DNA of 64,000 bases from Heterotrichella gracilis (lineage: Eukaryota > Sar > Xanthophyceae > Tribonematales > Xanthonemataceae), in contig JAULBX010011101.1 of NCBI GenBank assembly GCA_032358255.1, positions 41,879 to 105,878 of the forward strand. The letters run 5' to 3'. Below are positions 50,701-60,299 of this stretch, one piece after another. The position numbers were made by a program, and so were the translations under genes. The notes under the pieces are model-generated. The model was not told the DNA's origin. It was given only the letters and a program-made list of their open reading frames with translations, and did no database searches. Numbering within the stretch: the first letter of the stretch is position 1; each line of letters starts with the position of its first letter.

Positions 50701-51604
50701 CAACAGACTTGCTTTCTTATCTCATGTCTGCCATTCTGCAGGTTCCATTTTCCTGTGGGCGGCACCCTGCGCTCCATCACCCCCGTGCACGGGAAGTACT
50801 ACACAGTCAACCCAATAGCGGTGAACTCCACATTTGCAAATGTGTTCACGGAGAACAAGCGCGCCATCGCGGTCATCGACTCCCCGGAATTTGGCCCCGT
50901 GGCATTCGTGGCGATTGGCGCCACGCTGGTGGGGTCCATTATCTTCACCGCAGAGGTGCGCGGCAGACCCTAGGCCCTTAAAGGCTTTTCAGATCCTGAA
51001 CCCTGAGCCAGAATTCCTAAATGGACTACTAAGAAAGAATCGCAGTATTGTGAGGGTTTTATTGGTTGGCGATACATAGCCCACCAGTACATGGTTTAGG
51101 GTTTCAAGGTGTAGGGTGTAGGGGTTTCTGGCTGGAAATATATGCTCACATGTAAATGGGTCTCGCACATTGGCATGCGGCTGATGCTCGGTACTTTCTG
51201 CACCCAATATATACCCCCCTTTTCGCCCCACTCCCCCTGCCACAGGTGGGATTCCCCTTTTTCTACCCATGTATTCTGACGTGATTTCCCCCGCGCACCA
51301 GGTGGGGAAAGAGTACCGCAAAGGGGATGAGCTGGGCTACTTTGCATTCGGAGGGAGCACAGTCATCACCCTTTTCCCCCCTGAATCCATCGCATTGGAT
51401 GTGGATCTGGTGGCAAATAGCCGCAAATCCCTGGAGACATACCTTCAAATGGGGACCCGAATTGGGGCCCGCCAGGGGTCGGAAATGGTGCAGAGTTTGA
51501 GGGATCGAACCAAATCCAAGGAGGTGGTGGAGGCAGCCACCCAGGGGGTGAAGGAGATCAATGAGCGGGAGGGGTACATGGGGGAGGGGGAGGTGACTGT
51601 GTGA
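44749..51604 (+). CDS. PSD: Phosphatidylserine decarboxylase with C2 and EF-hand domains (PSD2/PSD3 type)
   Basis: Converts phosphatidylserine to phosphatidylethanolamine. Thirteen exons: 44749-44893, 45237-45400, 45780-45828, 46294-46414, 46742-47108, 47465-47613, 47896-47995, 48450-48698, 49298-49393, 49599-49823, 50175-50293, 50742-50955, 51302-51604. They total 2,301 nt in phase (766 aa). Visible features in order: an N-myristoylation signal MGGTAS with Cys7; a C2 domain (YGLVKVVMHEAELPG ... PHPVWNA); a Thr/Ala/Pro linker; EF-hand loops at residues 265-276 (DVDGDGKLELPE) and 301-312 (DQNGDGTVSQAE); and a catalytic domain with FFYRKLKPSARPI, RLAPQDYHRFHFPVGGT, GKYYTVNP and FVAIGATLVGS. The self-cleavage site FGGST has pyruvoyl Ser at about 685. 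This layout is that of plant endomembrane enzymes rather than mitochondrial PSD1. Exon 11 contains exonised telomere-like sequence. Length exceeds the roughly 640 aa of plant relatives, mainly because of the linker. Confidence 0.95.
45004..45016 (+). repeat. Short echo of PSD exon 1 donor end
   Basis: The block CTTCACTAGGTGGGC copies the exon 1 end and donor at 44886-44899 and lies downstream in intron 1. Confidence 0.5.
45485..45610 (+). repeat. Two echoes of PSD exon 2 donor end
   Basis: Pieces at about 45485-45515 (GGCCATCGGGAGC) and 45565-45610 (GTGGTCGCCATCTGGGTGAGG) resemble the exon 2 end 45370-45405. The second passes into a GGTGAGGT minisatellite that repeats the donor itself four times (45597-45630). 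Confidence 0.6.
45941..46206 (+). repeat. Two echoes of PSD exon 4 acceptor end
   Basis: Segments at 45941-46004 and 46142-46206 repeat the start of exon 4 (46285-46350), sharing GGCTGGGGCCACCCTTGC. Both lie upstream of the real acceptor and are separated by CCCTAAA/TTTAGGG-like spacers. Confidence 0.85.
46781..46912 (+). repeat. In-frame ACC trinucleotide repeat in PSD exon 5
   Basis: ACC/GCC/CCC triplets encode a Thr/Ala/Pro linker between the C2 domain and the first EF-hand. They have GCAGCC interruptions at regular spacing. The length is likely polymorphic; a change by one triplet keeps frame. Confidence 0.95.
47208..47250 (+). repeat. Echo of PSD exon 6 acceptor end
   Basis: The block GCAGGCATTTGGCGCCAC copies the exon 6 acceptor and first codons (47461-47478), about 255 bp upstream of the real one. 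Confidence 0.75.
48065..48330 (+). repeat. Three tandem echoes of PSD exon 7 donor end
   Basis: Copies at about 48066-48130, 48165-48225 and 48265-48330 repeat 47940-48000 (ATGCTG...GATGAGGGCACA...GCAG|GT). The last two are more alike than either is to the exon, so they arose by later rounds of duplication. A fourth, very short piece is near 48358. All lie downstream of the real donor. Confidence 0.9.
48843..49145 (+). repeat. Two echoes of PSD exon 8 donor end
   Basis: Copies at 48843-48935 and 49058-49145 repeat 48625-48712, including the donor AGC|GTGAGTG. A TTTAGGG motif (48977-48986) lies between them. The readings keep AAGCGGCTGGT-like and TCTGCTCATGG blocks but have lost the frame. 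Confidence 0.9.
49408..49460 (+). repeat. Echo of PSD exon 9
   Basis: The segment containing ACAGCCTGCTCCGAGAGCTGA resembles 49326-49356 in exon 9 and lies just downstream of its donor, after a short GTAGGGTTAGG spacer. Confidence 0.7.
49887..50055 (+). repeat. Two echoes of PSD exon 10 donor end
   Basis: 49887-49945 is a near-identical 59-bp copy of 49775-49833 with the donor AAG|GTGGGTG. 50008-50055 is an older, diverged copy. TAGGGTT-like stretches separate exon, first copy and second copy. Confidence 0.93.
50515..50583 (+). repeat. Echo of PSD exon 12 acceptor end
   Basis: Copy of 50736-50800 with an intact acceptor (ccccacag). A 3- to 4-base loss after GGCACCCTC shifts the frame and meets a TAG at 50585-50587 region. 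If spliced in, it would truncate the decarboxylase before its pyruvoyl site. Confidence 0.88.
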
Positions 51605-51654
51605 TGGGGTAATTTTGGGAGCTGCCCGCCTGTAGTAGCCACTTACTCTGCCGA

Positions 51655-51830
51655 ATCGGCGTTTGCATTGGATCCCTGGGATCGGACATGGGGCAGCAAC
51701 TGGCGGATAGGACCAAATCTATAGCCCTGAAGCTGCTACCCAGGGGGCGAAAGTGGTCGATGGTAGGGGAGGGATACATGGAGGAACGGGAGGTGGCTAT
51801 GTGGATGAGGTGACGGGGGACTGCGGTGCC
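51655..51830 (+). repeat. Echo of PSD terminal exon beyond the stop
   Basis: Diverged copy of 51470-51625, from the GATCGGACATGG block through GGATACATGGAGGA...GAGGTG to a TGA-bearing tail. It is the only echo that follows a terminal exon, so it would lie in the 3' UTR rather than an intron. Confidence 0.85.
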
Positions 51831-51849
51831 GGCACTTGCCTGTGGTGCT

Positions 51850-54145
51850 GCCAAAGTGCGGGGGGCTTTTTGCCTTGATTTTTCAGGTTTTGGGTGTCGT
51901 ATATTTGAAGTGGAATTAGGAAAGTGGCTTTTTTTCTTTATTTAAGTTTGTGATGTTGGGAAAGTGGGCCCCACCTGCGTGGAATACACACGTGTTGCCC
52001 ATGGTTCTGGCTCAGGGCCTGGTGGCTTATGGTGTGGCATGATGCGCTGGATGTGAGGCGCCCCTGTTGTGTACAGGTGGTGCGTACTGCCTAAGGCGAT
52101 CTGTTGTGACAAGGGGTGAAATCATATTGCGGCTTCTTCTCGCCTATGGCATTGGTTTTCACTGTAGCTTCTTTTCATTGGAAGGCTACCAGGCTGAGGC
52201 TAAGCAATAAGCACAAAAACAAGACTGAATAAGCACAAAAACAAGAGTGTGGGGAAGTGTGTGCTGCAATGTTGTAGAACTCCTGCTCTGAGAAGCTTTC
52301 TTATGGGTGAATCCTCCGGGGATGCGATCCTGCTCTTTTGCCCCCAGGGAACCCATTGAAGGTATATGAAGGTTAGTTGATGCAATACGTTTAACGAGCT
52401 GAGCAGCGCGGCGGCGCAGAGCTGAGCTGCAATAGTTGCCAACGCCGTTGAGGTGAACATGCGTCCACAGCTTTTCTGTGGTGCAGGGATGAGGAACGAA
52501 GGGTAGTGGCCGGCCGGCTTGTAGGGGGTTTGCAAGCAAGGGTTTGCTACCGAGGAGCCATCCCAAACCCATTTTCCTTTTCCTTAAACCTATTTTCTTT
52601 TTCTGCAGTTTCCCACGTTTTCGCCAGTTGTGTTCTACCTCCCCTGTTGCATTGCAAACCCAAAAGGCATCTTCTGCACCTTGCAGCAAAAGCAAATGGC
52701 ACATAAGGGCTTCCAGCCTGGTGACGAAACACATACGAGGCCCAGATACTTGGCGTTATTTCCAGAACTAGCACACCTTGCCACAGTCTTAGCATCGTAC
52801 CTCTACAGAACCCCGTTTTGGAGCTTTCTCAGAAAGGTCTGCAACCACTAGCGACTACAACCCCAAGTTGCCAGCTTGCCGCCAGGAGCATCGACGCCGA
52901 GACCTCCTTGGAACCCACAGGTGGGTGTAGTGGCCTACATCTAGCTATGCGAGCGGGGATACGGGCTGTGAGAAGGGCAATGCATGCATATACCCAGATG
53001 CATGCAACCTAGCCTGATTGCAGTCTAGGTACAGGAGAAACCTTGACAGCCGGAAAGTGCTTCATGTGACCTAGGTATCGCATCACGTCAACACCCGTTG
53101 CCCGGAACGGTGTCGCACCTACTATTCGTGACCCACATGGTCAACCCTAAGTTACCCCAGCTGGGACTTTTTTCTGAGTCGGAGTCCTGCGTCGTGTTGC
53201 CGTTTCCTTACTATTAACACTACCGGACGTATCGCGCGTACAGCTGCCGCGTCTCAATGCGTGTTCACCCTTCCTACCCAAGACTGGGTAGACACTGTGG
53301 GTGCCTTGTGAGGGAGTGGGTTGCGTTGTGTTGGTTTTGAGCTGTCAGTTTACGTCATTACACGTCTTCATCCTGGCTTCCGTTACCCGCCTGACTCCCG
53401 GTCTCCGTCAAGCCCCGCCTTGCCTCAAGATGATGGAGGGACCATACTTGTACAGTTTGCGTGTACCACTGCCGGGGTCAGTAATGGGAAGCAGTGCGAA
53501 CTAACCTCTTCCCCCACGTAGCTGTATCCACCCTTATCCACATCCACATCTCACCACCCACACCACCTCCTTCACTTAGCCAGCCCTCCCTGCGCAGGGT
53601 GCACCCCACAACCCCCATCCCGCTCTCCCGAGGGGTTGACCAAACAGCCAAACCTCAATCAGGCCAAACAGGCGATTCACAGAAAGGGCAGTCATCTTAA
53701 TCCTCACGGCAGTTTACTTGATCCCCACGGCAGCCCTGCCCAGCCCCAGCCCCAGCAACCTACCAGTAGGCGACCCCGAAACCCCAAGATACCCTAGGGC
53801 ACAGCCAACAAAGCCAAAACCCTCCGCTCTCCTCAGCCAGCCCAGGGTGTACAGTACAATACCCTCCACAAGGGTAACGGCGCACCGCAGGCGTGGGCCC
53901 AGCTAGGGTTTCGCAAGGGCCGCATGAAACCCTCAACAGCAGCACTCCAACCCCCTCCGGACCCTTCGACCAGTCAACCCTCAGGCACAGCGGCAAACGC
54001 CGACCAATAACCCTAATCCTAGGGCGCAGCCGCAGGCGCCTAGCACTACCCTAATCCTAGGGCGCAGCAACAGCGACAGGGGCAGCGACAGCGACCTAAA
54101 ACCCTCAGCTAGGGCACACAAGGGAGTTAGCAAGGGGGGCATCCT
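51850..54145. other. Intergenic region between PSD and CIPK
   Basis: No supported gene. The left part is the PSD 3' UTR. A 182-codon minus frame (52186-52734) has no recognisable features. From 53750 CCCTAAA/CCCTAGGG-like units become frequent up to the CIPK start. Confidence 0.4.
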
Positions 54146-57100
54146 ATGAAGGAGACCTTCAAAAAACGGGTGGGGAAGTACTACCTGGGGCGAACATTGG
54201 GGGAGGTGGGTTGTGAAACCCTGTACCCTACACCCTTTGCTCCACACGCCATCTGCACCCAAGCCTGCGTACCAGCTCCAGTCCTTTGAATCTTCCCTTG
54301 AATCTTCCTTAACCCCACTTGCTTCCCCCTCCCATCTTCTCTCCCAGGGCACCTACGCCAAGGTCAAGTATGGGCAACACGTGGACACCCATGAGCCGGT
54401 GGCAATCAAGGTGAATATCCTAGGGGGTTTGTAGGGTTCTTGGGGTTTTTAGAGCCAATATGGGCAGCATGTGGACACGCACGAGCCGGTGGCAATCAAG
54501 GTGAATACCCTAGGGGGTTTGGTAGAGTACTTACGGTTCAGGGTGTCATGGTTACTTACGCATGTCAGGCAACTGCAGCGGATATGCCCAGGAGTTGGTG
54601 GCAACTATGGCGAATACTCTAAGGGGTTTTGGTAGGGGTTGACCAGGTAATCTGTGCAGGATATTTATTTTGCGCGGCTTGCACCATCCGTACATTGGCA
54701 CACCCGACACCATTTGACACATCAAGGCTGCAAAACCCACATGCATGGTCCCATTACCCTGGATCCATCTGACAACCCAATGCTGCAGCACTCATGCATG
54801 GTGCGGTCCTCTCCAAAACGCGAGATATAAATCCAGTGGTGCCTGAACCACCCCTACATCGCCAACCCTAGCACCAAACCCTACACCATCTGACAAACCA
54901 AGTCATACACGGTCCCACAACCCGCTATAAAAACCATGAATTTGGTATTCCCATTGAGTTCTTCCTCCATTGCCTGCAGATCCTGGATAAGGCCAGGCTG
55001 GTCCAGGCAGACATGGTTGACCAGATAAAGCGCGAGATATCAATCCTACGAGGCCTCAACCACCCCTACATCGTCAACTTGCGGGAGGTGATGGCTAGCA
55101 AGGACAAGATCTTCATGGTGATGGAGCTTGTCACAGGGGGGGAGCTGTTCGATAAGATTGCGGTGGAGGGGCCGATGAAGGTGGGTGGTGGGGAGATCAG
55201 GGATTTGTTCCTGGGCGGGCTGCACCTGCGTGGACCTTGTAAACCCTTAAACCCTGACCAGCAGCTCTGTTCCAGGAGTTGCCTATCCCCAATTAAAGCC
55301 CTACTTTCATACCGTACTTTCAACTCCTAACTTGTGAGTGGTATTCCACAATCGATGAACCCTTGAACCCTGTGTATGAGCCCTTGTTTAAGAACCCTGT
55401 GTATGAACCCTTGAACCCTGTGTATGAGCTTCAGGTGCTTCGGTTATTCCAGCAGCTGACTAGCCCTAATTCCAAAACCCTAATCCAAACTCTAATTCCC
55501 CTTTTGTAGGAGCCAAAGGCACGGCACGTGTTTCAGCAGCTGCCTCACTTTCCAAGCGGAGTCTATTACCTAAAACACTAATCCAAACCCTATAACCCTT
55601 GTGCAGGAGCCAGAGGCGCGGCGTGTGTTCCAGCAGCTGCTTGACGGGCTGGCATACTGCCATGAAAGGGGGATATACCACAGGTGTGCGGGGGAGGAAA
55701 CAGGCTACGCTGGTTAGGACGCTTGCAGGTCGAATAGAGGGATGGTCAAAGTGCGCGTTTTTTTGGTTCACAGCCTGGTTGCACTGGAGGGGGGGTTGAG
55801 CATGCTGCATGTTATCACGGGGATGGTCAATATGCACAATTTTCTTTTACAGCCTGCTCCTGGTGCAATGCACATGACGAATAGGGTGGACCATGCTGCA
55901 TGTTTTGACGAACAATGGTCACCAGCCACCCCCATCCTTCCGCTCCCCACTAATCCCCACCTCAACCCCACCCCTTCACAGGGACCTGAAGCCAGAGAAT
56001 GTGCTCCTGGCTTCCGACGGGACCGTCAAATTGTCGGATTTCGGTTTGGGGGCGCTGCCCAACACCACCCGCGACAACGGTCTCCTCATGACCACCTGCG
56101 GCACCCCCAACTATGTGGCACCAGAGGTGCTGACGCACCGGGGGTACGAGGGGGGGCCTGCGGATGTGTGGTCGCTAGGTGAGTGGGGATGGAAGCTTTG
56201 GGGGGGAATCATTATTGGAGGGGGGTAGGGAATGCCAGAAAAGTGCCGAGTTGCAAGTTGTCGTGGTAATGGTCTCCTCATGACCATCTGCGGCCCCCGC
56301 AAGTATGTGGCACCAGAGGTGCTGACCCACCGGGGGTATGAGGGGGGGCCTGCGGATGTGTGGTCGCTAGGTGAGTTGGTGGAAATTTTGAGGGGGGGGC
56401 GCAATAATAGGGGAGCCCTGTAAGGTCAACGATTGTCGCGGAGAAGACAGTGCTGCTCAGTATGGCGCATGCACCTGAGCAAAACCATCAACATTCTTGC
56501 TGTAATGGATGTTCGAATTGCATCCTCTTTTGGGGTAAAGTATAACTTTTGCCTCCCAGGTGTGGTGCTGTACGTGGTTCTGTCGGGCTGCTTGCCCTTT
56601 GACGAGCCCACCATCGCCAGCCTGTTCAAAAAGATCACCGCGGCGCAGTATGACACCCCCCCCTGGATGAGCGAGGGCGCCAGGCGCCTGGTGGCACGCA
56701 TGCTCAACCCAGATTACACCAAGAGGTGGGTGGGAAGAGTTCTAAGGAAACCCTAGAATCCCTAGCAGTACCCTAGAAAAAAGGGAGATGTTGCGCAGTA
56801 TGACACCCCCCTTGGTTGAGGGAGGGGGCCAGGCGCCTGGTGGGGCGCGTGCTCAACCCCGATTACAGCAAGAGGTGGGTGGGAACCAGGCACCCTGAGT
56901 TGAGCCGATCATGCGAAGTAAGATATTTTAAATTACCTTCGGAAATGCTTGGAATAGAATACCAGTCCACCTGGGCACATGATCTTGCACATGCCGAGCC
57001 CCGAATTCACCAAGTGATCGGCCAAAATGAGTCTACCTTATCCCGGCCTATAACCTGGCCCAATGCCCTACACACATGCCCTACACAAACCCTACCCTGT

Positions 57101-58769
57101 GCAGGGCCACGGTGCAGCAGCTGAAGCTGGATCCCTTGGTGATGGAGGGATACCGCCCCCTCCAGTTTGAGTCCTGTACCACAACCCTGCCCCAAAACCC
57201 TAGTCGATCAGTAGTCACTTGGGCCCGCGTTCCATTATGACCAGCAGGTGCCCGAAACCCTACCCAAACCCTACTCAAAACCCTACCCAACTGCCTGTGC
57301 AGGGCCACGGTGCAGCAGCTGAAGCTGGATCCCTGGGTGATGGAGGGGTATCGCCCCCTCCAGTTTGAGTCCCGCCACTCAAGCATCGCGGGGGGTGACC
57401 TGTTGGCTGAGGGGGAGGTGGAGAAGGAGCTGACGGTGGAAGAGCAGGTGGGGTGATGATGGTGGTGGTGGTGGTGGTTGTTGCCTTTGGTCATGTTCAT
57501 GGCGGTGGTGGTGGTGGCGGTGGTGGTTGTGGTGGCGGTGGCGGTCGTTGTGGTGGGTAAATGTCGTGGCGGTGGCGGTGGCATGCAAGAGTGACCCACT
57601 GGCTGAGGGGGAGGTGGAGGAGCTGACGGTGGAGGAGCAGGTGGGGTGAGGGCGGTGGTGGTGGTGGTAATGGTGGTGGTGGTGGTGGTTGGGTGGTTGT
57701 GGTGGTAGGAGAGTTGGTGTGAGCGAGCGGCGGAGGCGAGCGGCGCCCATTACAAAACTCTCAACCCTAAACCTCCACATCTTAAACCTTACTCCCGCTC
57801 CCACAGGCCGCCGCCACCGCCGAGGCCCACTCGGTGACCTCCCCGACCTCCCCCCACCGCATGAACGCATTCGCGCTCATCAACAGCGCGCTTGACCTGA
57901 GCGCAATGTTTGAGAAGCGGGAGGATGTGGTCAAGCGCCGCACGCGGTTCACCAGCCGCGCCGACGCCGCCGCGATTCTGGCGGGCATCGAGCGGGTGGC
58001 GGTGGCGTACGCGGCGCGCTGCGACACGTCAGAGGAGGGCAGGTCGGGTTGTGGTAGGGGTTTGGGTTGGGTTGGGGGGGGGGGGGCGGTGGGCGTGGGT
58101 GAGGAGGTCGTGGGTTTGATCCTGGGTGGGGTGCCGCGGTTTACCAGTGGAGCAGATGCCGCTGGAATCCTGGGGGGTGTAGAGCGGGTGGCGGTGGCAT
58201 ACGCTGCGCCCTGCGACACATTGGAGGAGGGCTGGTTGGGTTTTTGCTGGGGTTTGGAGTTTGGGGTGGCGGGAGGTCGCAAGGCAAGCAGACGCTGCCG
58301 CAAGCCTGGCGGGCGTGGAGCGGGTGGCAGTGGAGTACGCGCGGCGTGTTACGAGTGGTAGCGCTGGTCAGCCCCCCCCTTCCCCGGGGGTACAATTTGC
58401 CAATTTATTTACGCGAGTCTTAAAATTCGGATTAGCCCCAGTGTGTGTAGTTTGAGCCGCTGACCCCTGACACCACCCTCAACCCCCTCCCCACCCCCCA
58501 CCCTCCACAGGATCAAGGTGCACATGCGCGACAGCAAGGGGGGCGCCCTGGGGGTGGTGGCGGAGGTCAGCTCCGTGCTCCCGGGGGTCCAAATCGTGGA
58601 GATCACCAAATCCCTGGGATCCAGCATGGAGTTCTACACCTTCTACAATCTGCTGCTGGACGGGCTGGGCGAGCTGGTGCTTCGCAACAAGCGCGCTGAG
58701 GTCAATAGCCAACTCAAACACCAGCTAGAGGAGAGCCACGTGATGGCCAGGAAGAAGGGGGGTGTATGA
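54146..58769 (+). CDS. CIPK: CBL-interacting-type protein kinase (CIPK/SnRK3)
   Basis: Ser/Thr kinase that in plants is activated by calcineurin-B-like Ca2+ sensors and regulates ion transport. Nine exons: 54146-54205, 54348-54410, 54980-55180, 55607-55683, 55982-56178, 56560-56725, 57303-57447, 57807-58042, 58511-58769. They total 1,404 nt in phase (467 aa, the normal length). Kinase motifs: Gly-rich LGEGTYAKVK, VAIK (Lys41), HRDLKPEN (133-140), DFG (153-155), [10 protein letters not shown] ending at Glu182, DVWSLGVVLYV. The regulatory tail has the NAF/FISL signature [18 protein letters not shown] (NAF at 323-325), the CBL-binding segment that separates CIPKs from other SnRKs. A KA1-like C terminus follows ([18 protein letters not shown]). 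Almost every intron carries an exon echo. The gene is convergent with nothing nearby. Presence of a CBL partner cannot be judged from this window. Confidence 0.95.
54455..54640 (+). repeat. Two echoes of CIPK exon 2 donor end
   Basis: 54455-54520 copies 54366-54430, including donor AAG|GTGAATA and the following CCTAGGGGGTTT. 54558-54640 is a more diverged third copy (GGTGGCAACTATGGCGAAT). All are downstream of the real donor. Confidence 0.9.
54820..54880 (+). repeat. Echo of internal CIPK exon 3 sequence
   Basis: The block CGCGAGATATAAATCC...AACCACCCCTACATCG copies 55030-55078 in exon 3. It sits upstream in intron 2 and passes directly into CCCTAGC/CCCTACACC units. Confidence 0.85.
55436..55560 (+). 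repeat. Two echoes of CIPK exon 4 acceptor end
   Basis: 55500-55560 has an intact acceptor (ttttgtag) and GAGCCAAAGGCACGGC, a copy of 55600-55645. 55436-55475 is a shorter copy (TTCCAGCAGCTGAC). CCCTAAT-like units separate them. Confidence 0.88.
56262..56376 (+). repeat. Near-complete echo of CIPK exon 5 3' half
   Basis: 115 bp almost identical to 56078-56192, including the donor CTAG|GTGAGT. It encodes the activation-loop end, but CGTP has become CGPR. There is no acceptor, so it should be spliced out unless an upstream cryptic acceptor is used. Confidence 0.93.
56795..56890 (+). repeat. Echo of CIPK exon 6 donor end
   Basis: Copy of 56643-56733 with a small frame-breaking change (TTGGTTGAGGGAGG for TGGATGAGCGAGG) and an intact donor AAGAG|GTGGGTGG. 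Confidence 0.92.
57099..57190 (+). repeat. Echo of CIPK exon 7 acceptor end
   Basis: Copy of 57295-57383 with intact acceptor (gtgcag). Trp of LDPWV is changed to Leu, and the reading runs out of homology at GAGTCCTG. Use of this site would give a truncated kinase tail. Confidence 0.93.
57448..57715 (+). repeat. GGT/GGC trinucleotide arrays and an echo of CIPK exon 7 donor end
   Basis: GGTGGT-rich arrays at 57459-57560 and 57645-57715 flank 57596-57650, a copy of the exon 7 3' end and donor (57401-57455) with a GAG-AAG deletion. The arrays begin exactly at the donor of exon and echo, so the array was duplicated with it. Confidence 0.85.
58126..58380 (+). repeat. Two echoes of CIPK exon 8 donor end
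   Basis: 58126-58240 copies 57940-58060 (CGGTTTACCAGTGGAGCAGATGCC and GAGCGGGTGGCGGTGGC). 58262-58380 is a second copy with a CAAGCAGACGCTGCCGCAAGC start. Both lie downstream of the real donor. Confidence 0.92.
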
Positions 58770-59179
58770 TGTGGGATGTGTGAGGGGAGGGTTTTTCCCC
58801 ACCCATGAAGGGCTTTTTGTGCACCCACTGCAGTTTTTCGGCCCCTGGGTGGGTGCAGTGGCTCCTTTTCGGTTGCAAAGCTCAACCCTGGGGGTTACGA
58901 GCATAATCCTTGCGGGGTGGCTGGCGCATGGGGGAAGGGGTGTGTGCATTTTTAGCCAAGCTGATAATGCATGAGTTGGGAAGGAGGGAGCAGATACTAT
59001 AAGATTAGAGAGGTGGATGGGCTTGGTTGGAGCTGTATTGTATGGTATGTGATGGCGGTGCTGCTGTTGGGGGCAGTATGGTATGGTTGTAGGATGATCA
59101 GCCGCTGTGCAATCGCCAGCTGGTGCCGTGATCGGTCCACGTGGCGTGTGGTGTGGTGTGGTATTGTGATGTGATCCCA

Positions 59180-59184
59180 TGTAA
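59180..59184 (+). terminator. TGTAA poly(A) signal candidate for CIPK
   Basis: The pentamer TGTAA is the usual polyadenylation signal in chlorophyte algae. This is the first plus-strand copy noticed after the CIPK stop, about 410 bases downstream, a plausible 3' UTR length. Confidence 0.45.
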
Positions 59185-59825
59185 CCCCTTGTGATGCACC
59201 GTGATCCAATGTGGTGTGCGTGCTGTTGTGTCATGTGGTCAAGTGTGGTATGTGGGAGCCTGTGTGGCCTTTTCAGAGCACCACTCCTGTTGTGCTGTTT
59301 GGCGCAGAACCATACATTCTCATTCTCCATTTTGCTGGTGATGTTGGCCCGCATGGGCCCGTGGGGTGTGCCTCATGGTCTTGCATTGAGGTGACTTCCT
59401 GCACGTCCAACACGCATGTTACACCCCCCTTTGTTGGCGCATTCCCACAGTGCCACGTCATCACCCCAAAGGTCTGCCGTCCCCTGCCCTTGTCCCTCCC
59501 ATATCTTTTTCCCCCTGTGTTGTTGTGTCCCCCTTGTGGTTCTCCCATCTCTTCCTCCCATGTTTTCATCCCCATTGTGGGGTCTGTCATAGTCCTTCAC
59601 CCGTCGCCTTACAGCGTGTGATTCTGATAAAGTGCCCCTGCCCACACACCCTCATGCACATGTACCTTCACCCAATGCACAGTCATACATTTCTGTTACT
59701 CCCCTTGACCTCCCCATTTACTTACTCACTTGCGTCAGGGGGATTAGAATAGGACTATTCTAGTCCCCCTGCTTGCACATGTACCATCACCCGCACATGC
59801 CTGTCACGCATTCCTGTCATCCCCC

Positions 59826-60299
59826 TTGACCTCCCCGTTTACTTACTATCATGCGTTCCAGCGACCTCCCCGTTTGACCCCCACCAATGCCCTTTTCCTC
59901 CTTGTCCCACAGCACCCCCGCCCCCTGTGGCTCACCTCCCGCTCCTCCATGAACCTGGTGGCTATGGGGGAGTCCCCACCCACCACCATCACCACCACAC
60001 CACCACCACCACCCGCACCCACACCCACACCACCCACAGCCGCACCACCAGCCAGTGGTCTAGGGGGTGAGCCAGCACCAGCCACACCACCAGCCACCCC
60101 ACCGGTCGCAGCCACAGCCACAGCCACACCACCAGCCCTGGATCCAGCGCCATTGGCTGAAGAACCCACGGCACCAGCACCACCACCACCCACAACCTCC
60201 GCCACCGACCCAACCCCGCCCCCGCCCCCCCACCACTCCTTCCTCCCCCACTCCTTTGGCCGCTTGCACCTGCACCACTCCACGGGGCACCACCACTAG
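59826..60299 (+). CDS. Pro/Thr/Ala-rich open frame, doubtful
   Basis: The frame ends at a TAG after a His-rich tail (HHSTGHHH). After an acceptor-like site (gtcccacag at about 59912) it reads a short non-repetitive start (LTSRSSMNLVAMGE) and then a long stretch of Pro, Thr and Ala from CCA/ACC repeats. It could be an alternative 3' exon of CIPK, a small gene or a low-complexity artefact. No domain is seen. Confidence 0.2.
   Translation: MTSPFTYYHAFQRPPRLTPTNALFLLVPQHPRPLWLTSRSSMNLVAMGESPPTTITTTPPPPPAPTPTPPTAAPPASGLGGEPAPATPPATPPVAATATATPPALDPAPLAEEPTAPAPPPPTTSATDPTPPPPPHHSFLPHSFGRLHLHHSTGHHH

Noticed and set aside
52186-52734. 182-codon minus-strand frame between PSD and CIPK
   Set aside because: No signal peptide, domain, or splice-consistent partner exons.
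57081-57870. His/Thr-rich minus-strand frames in CIPK introns
   Set aside because: Produced by GGT arrays read on the other strand.
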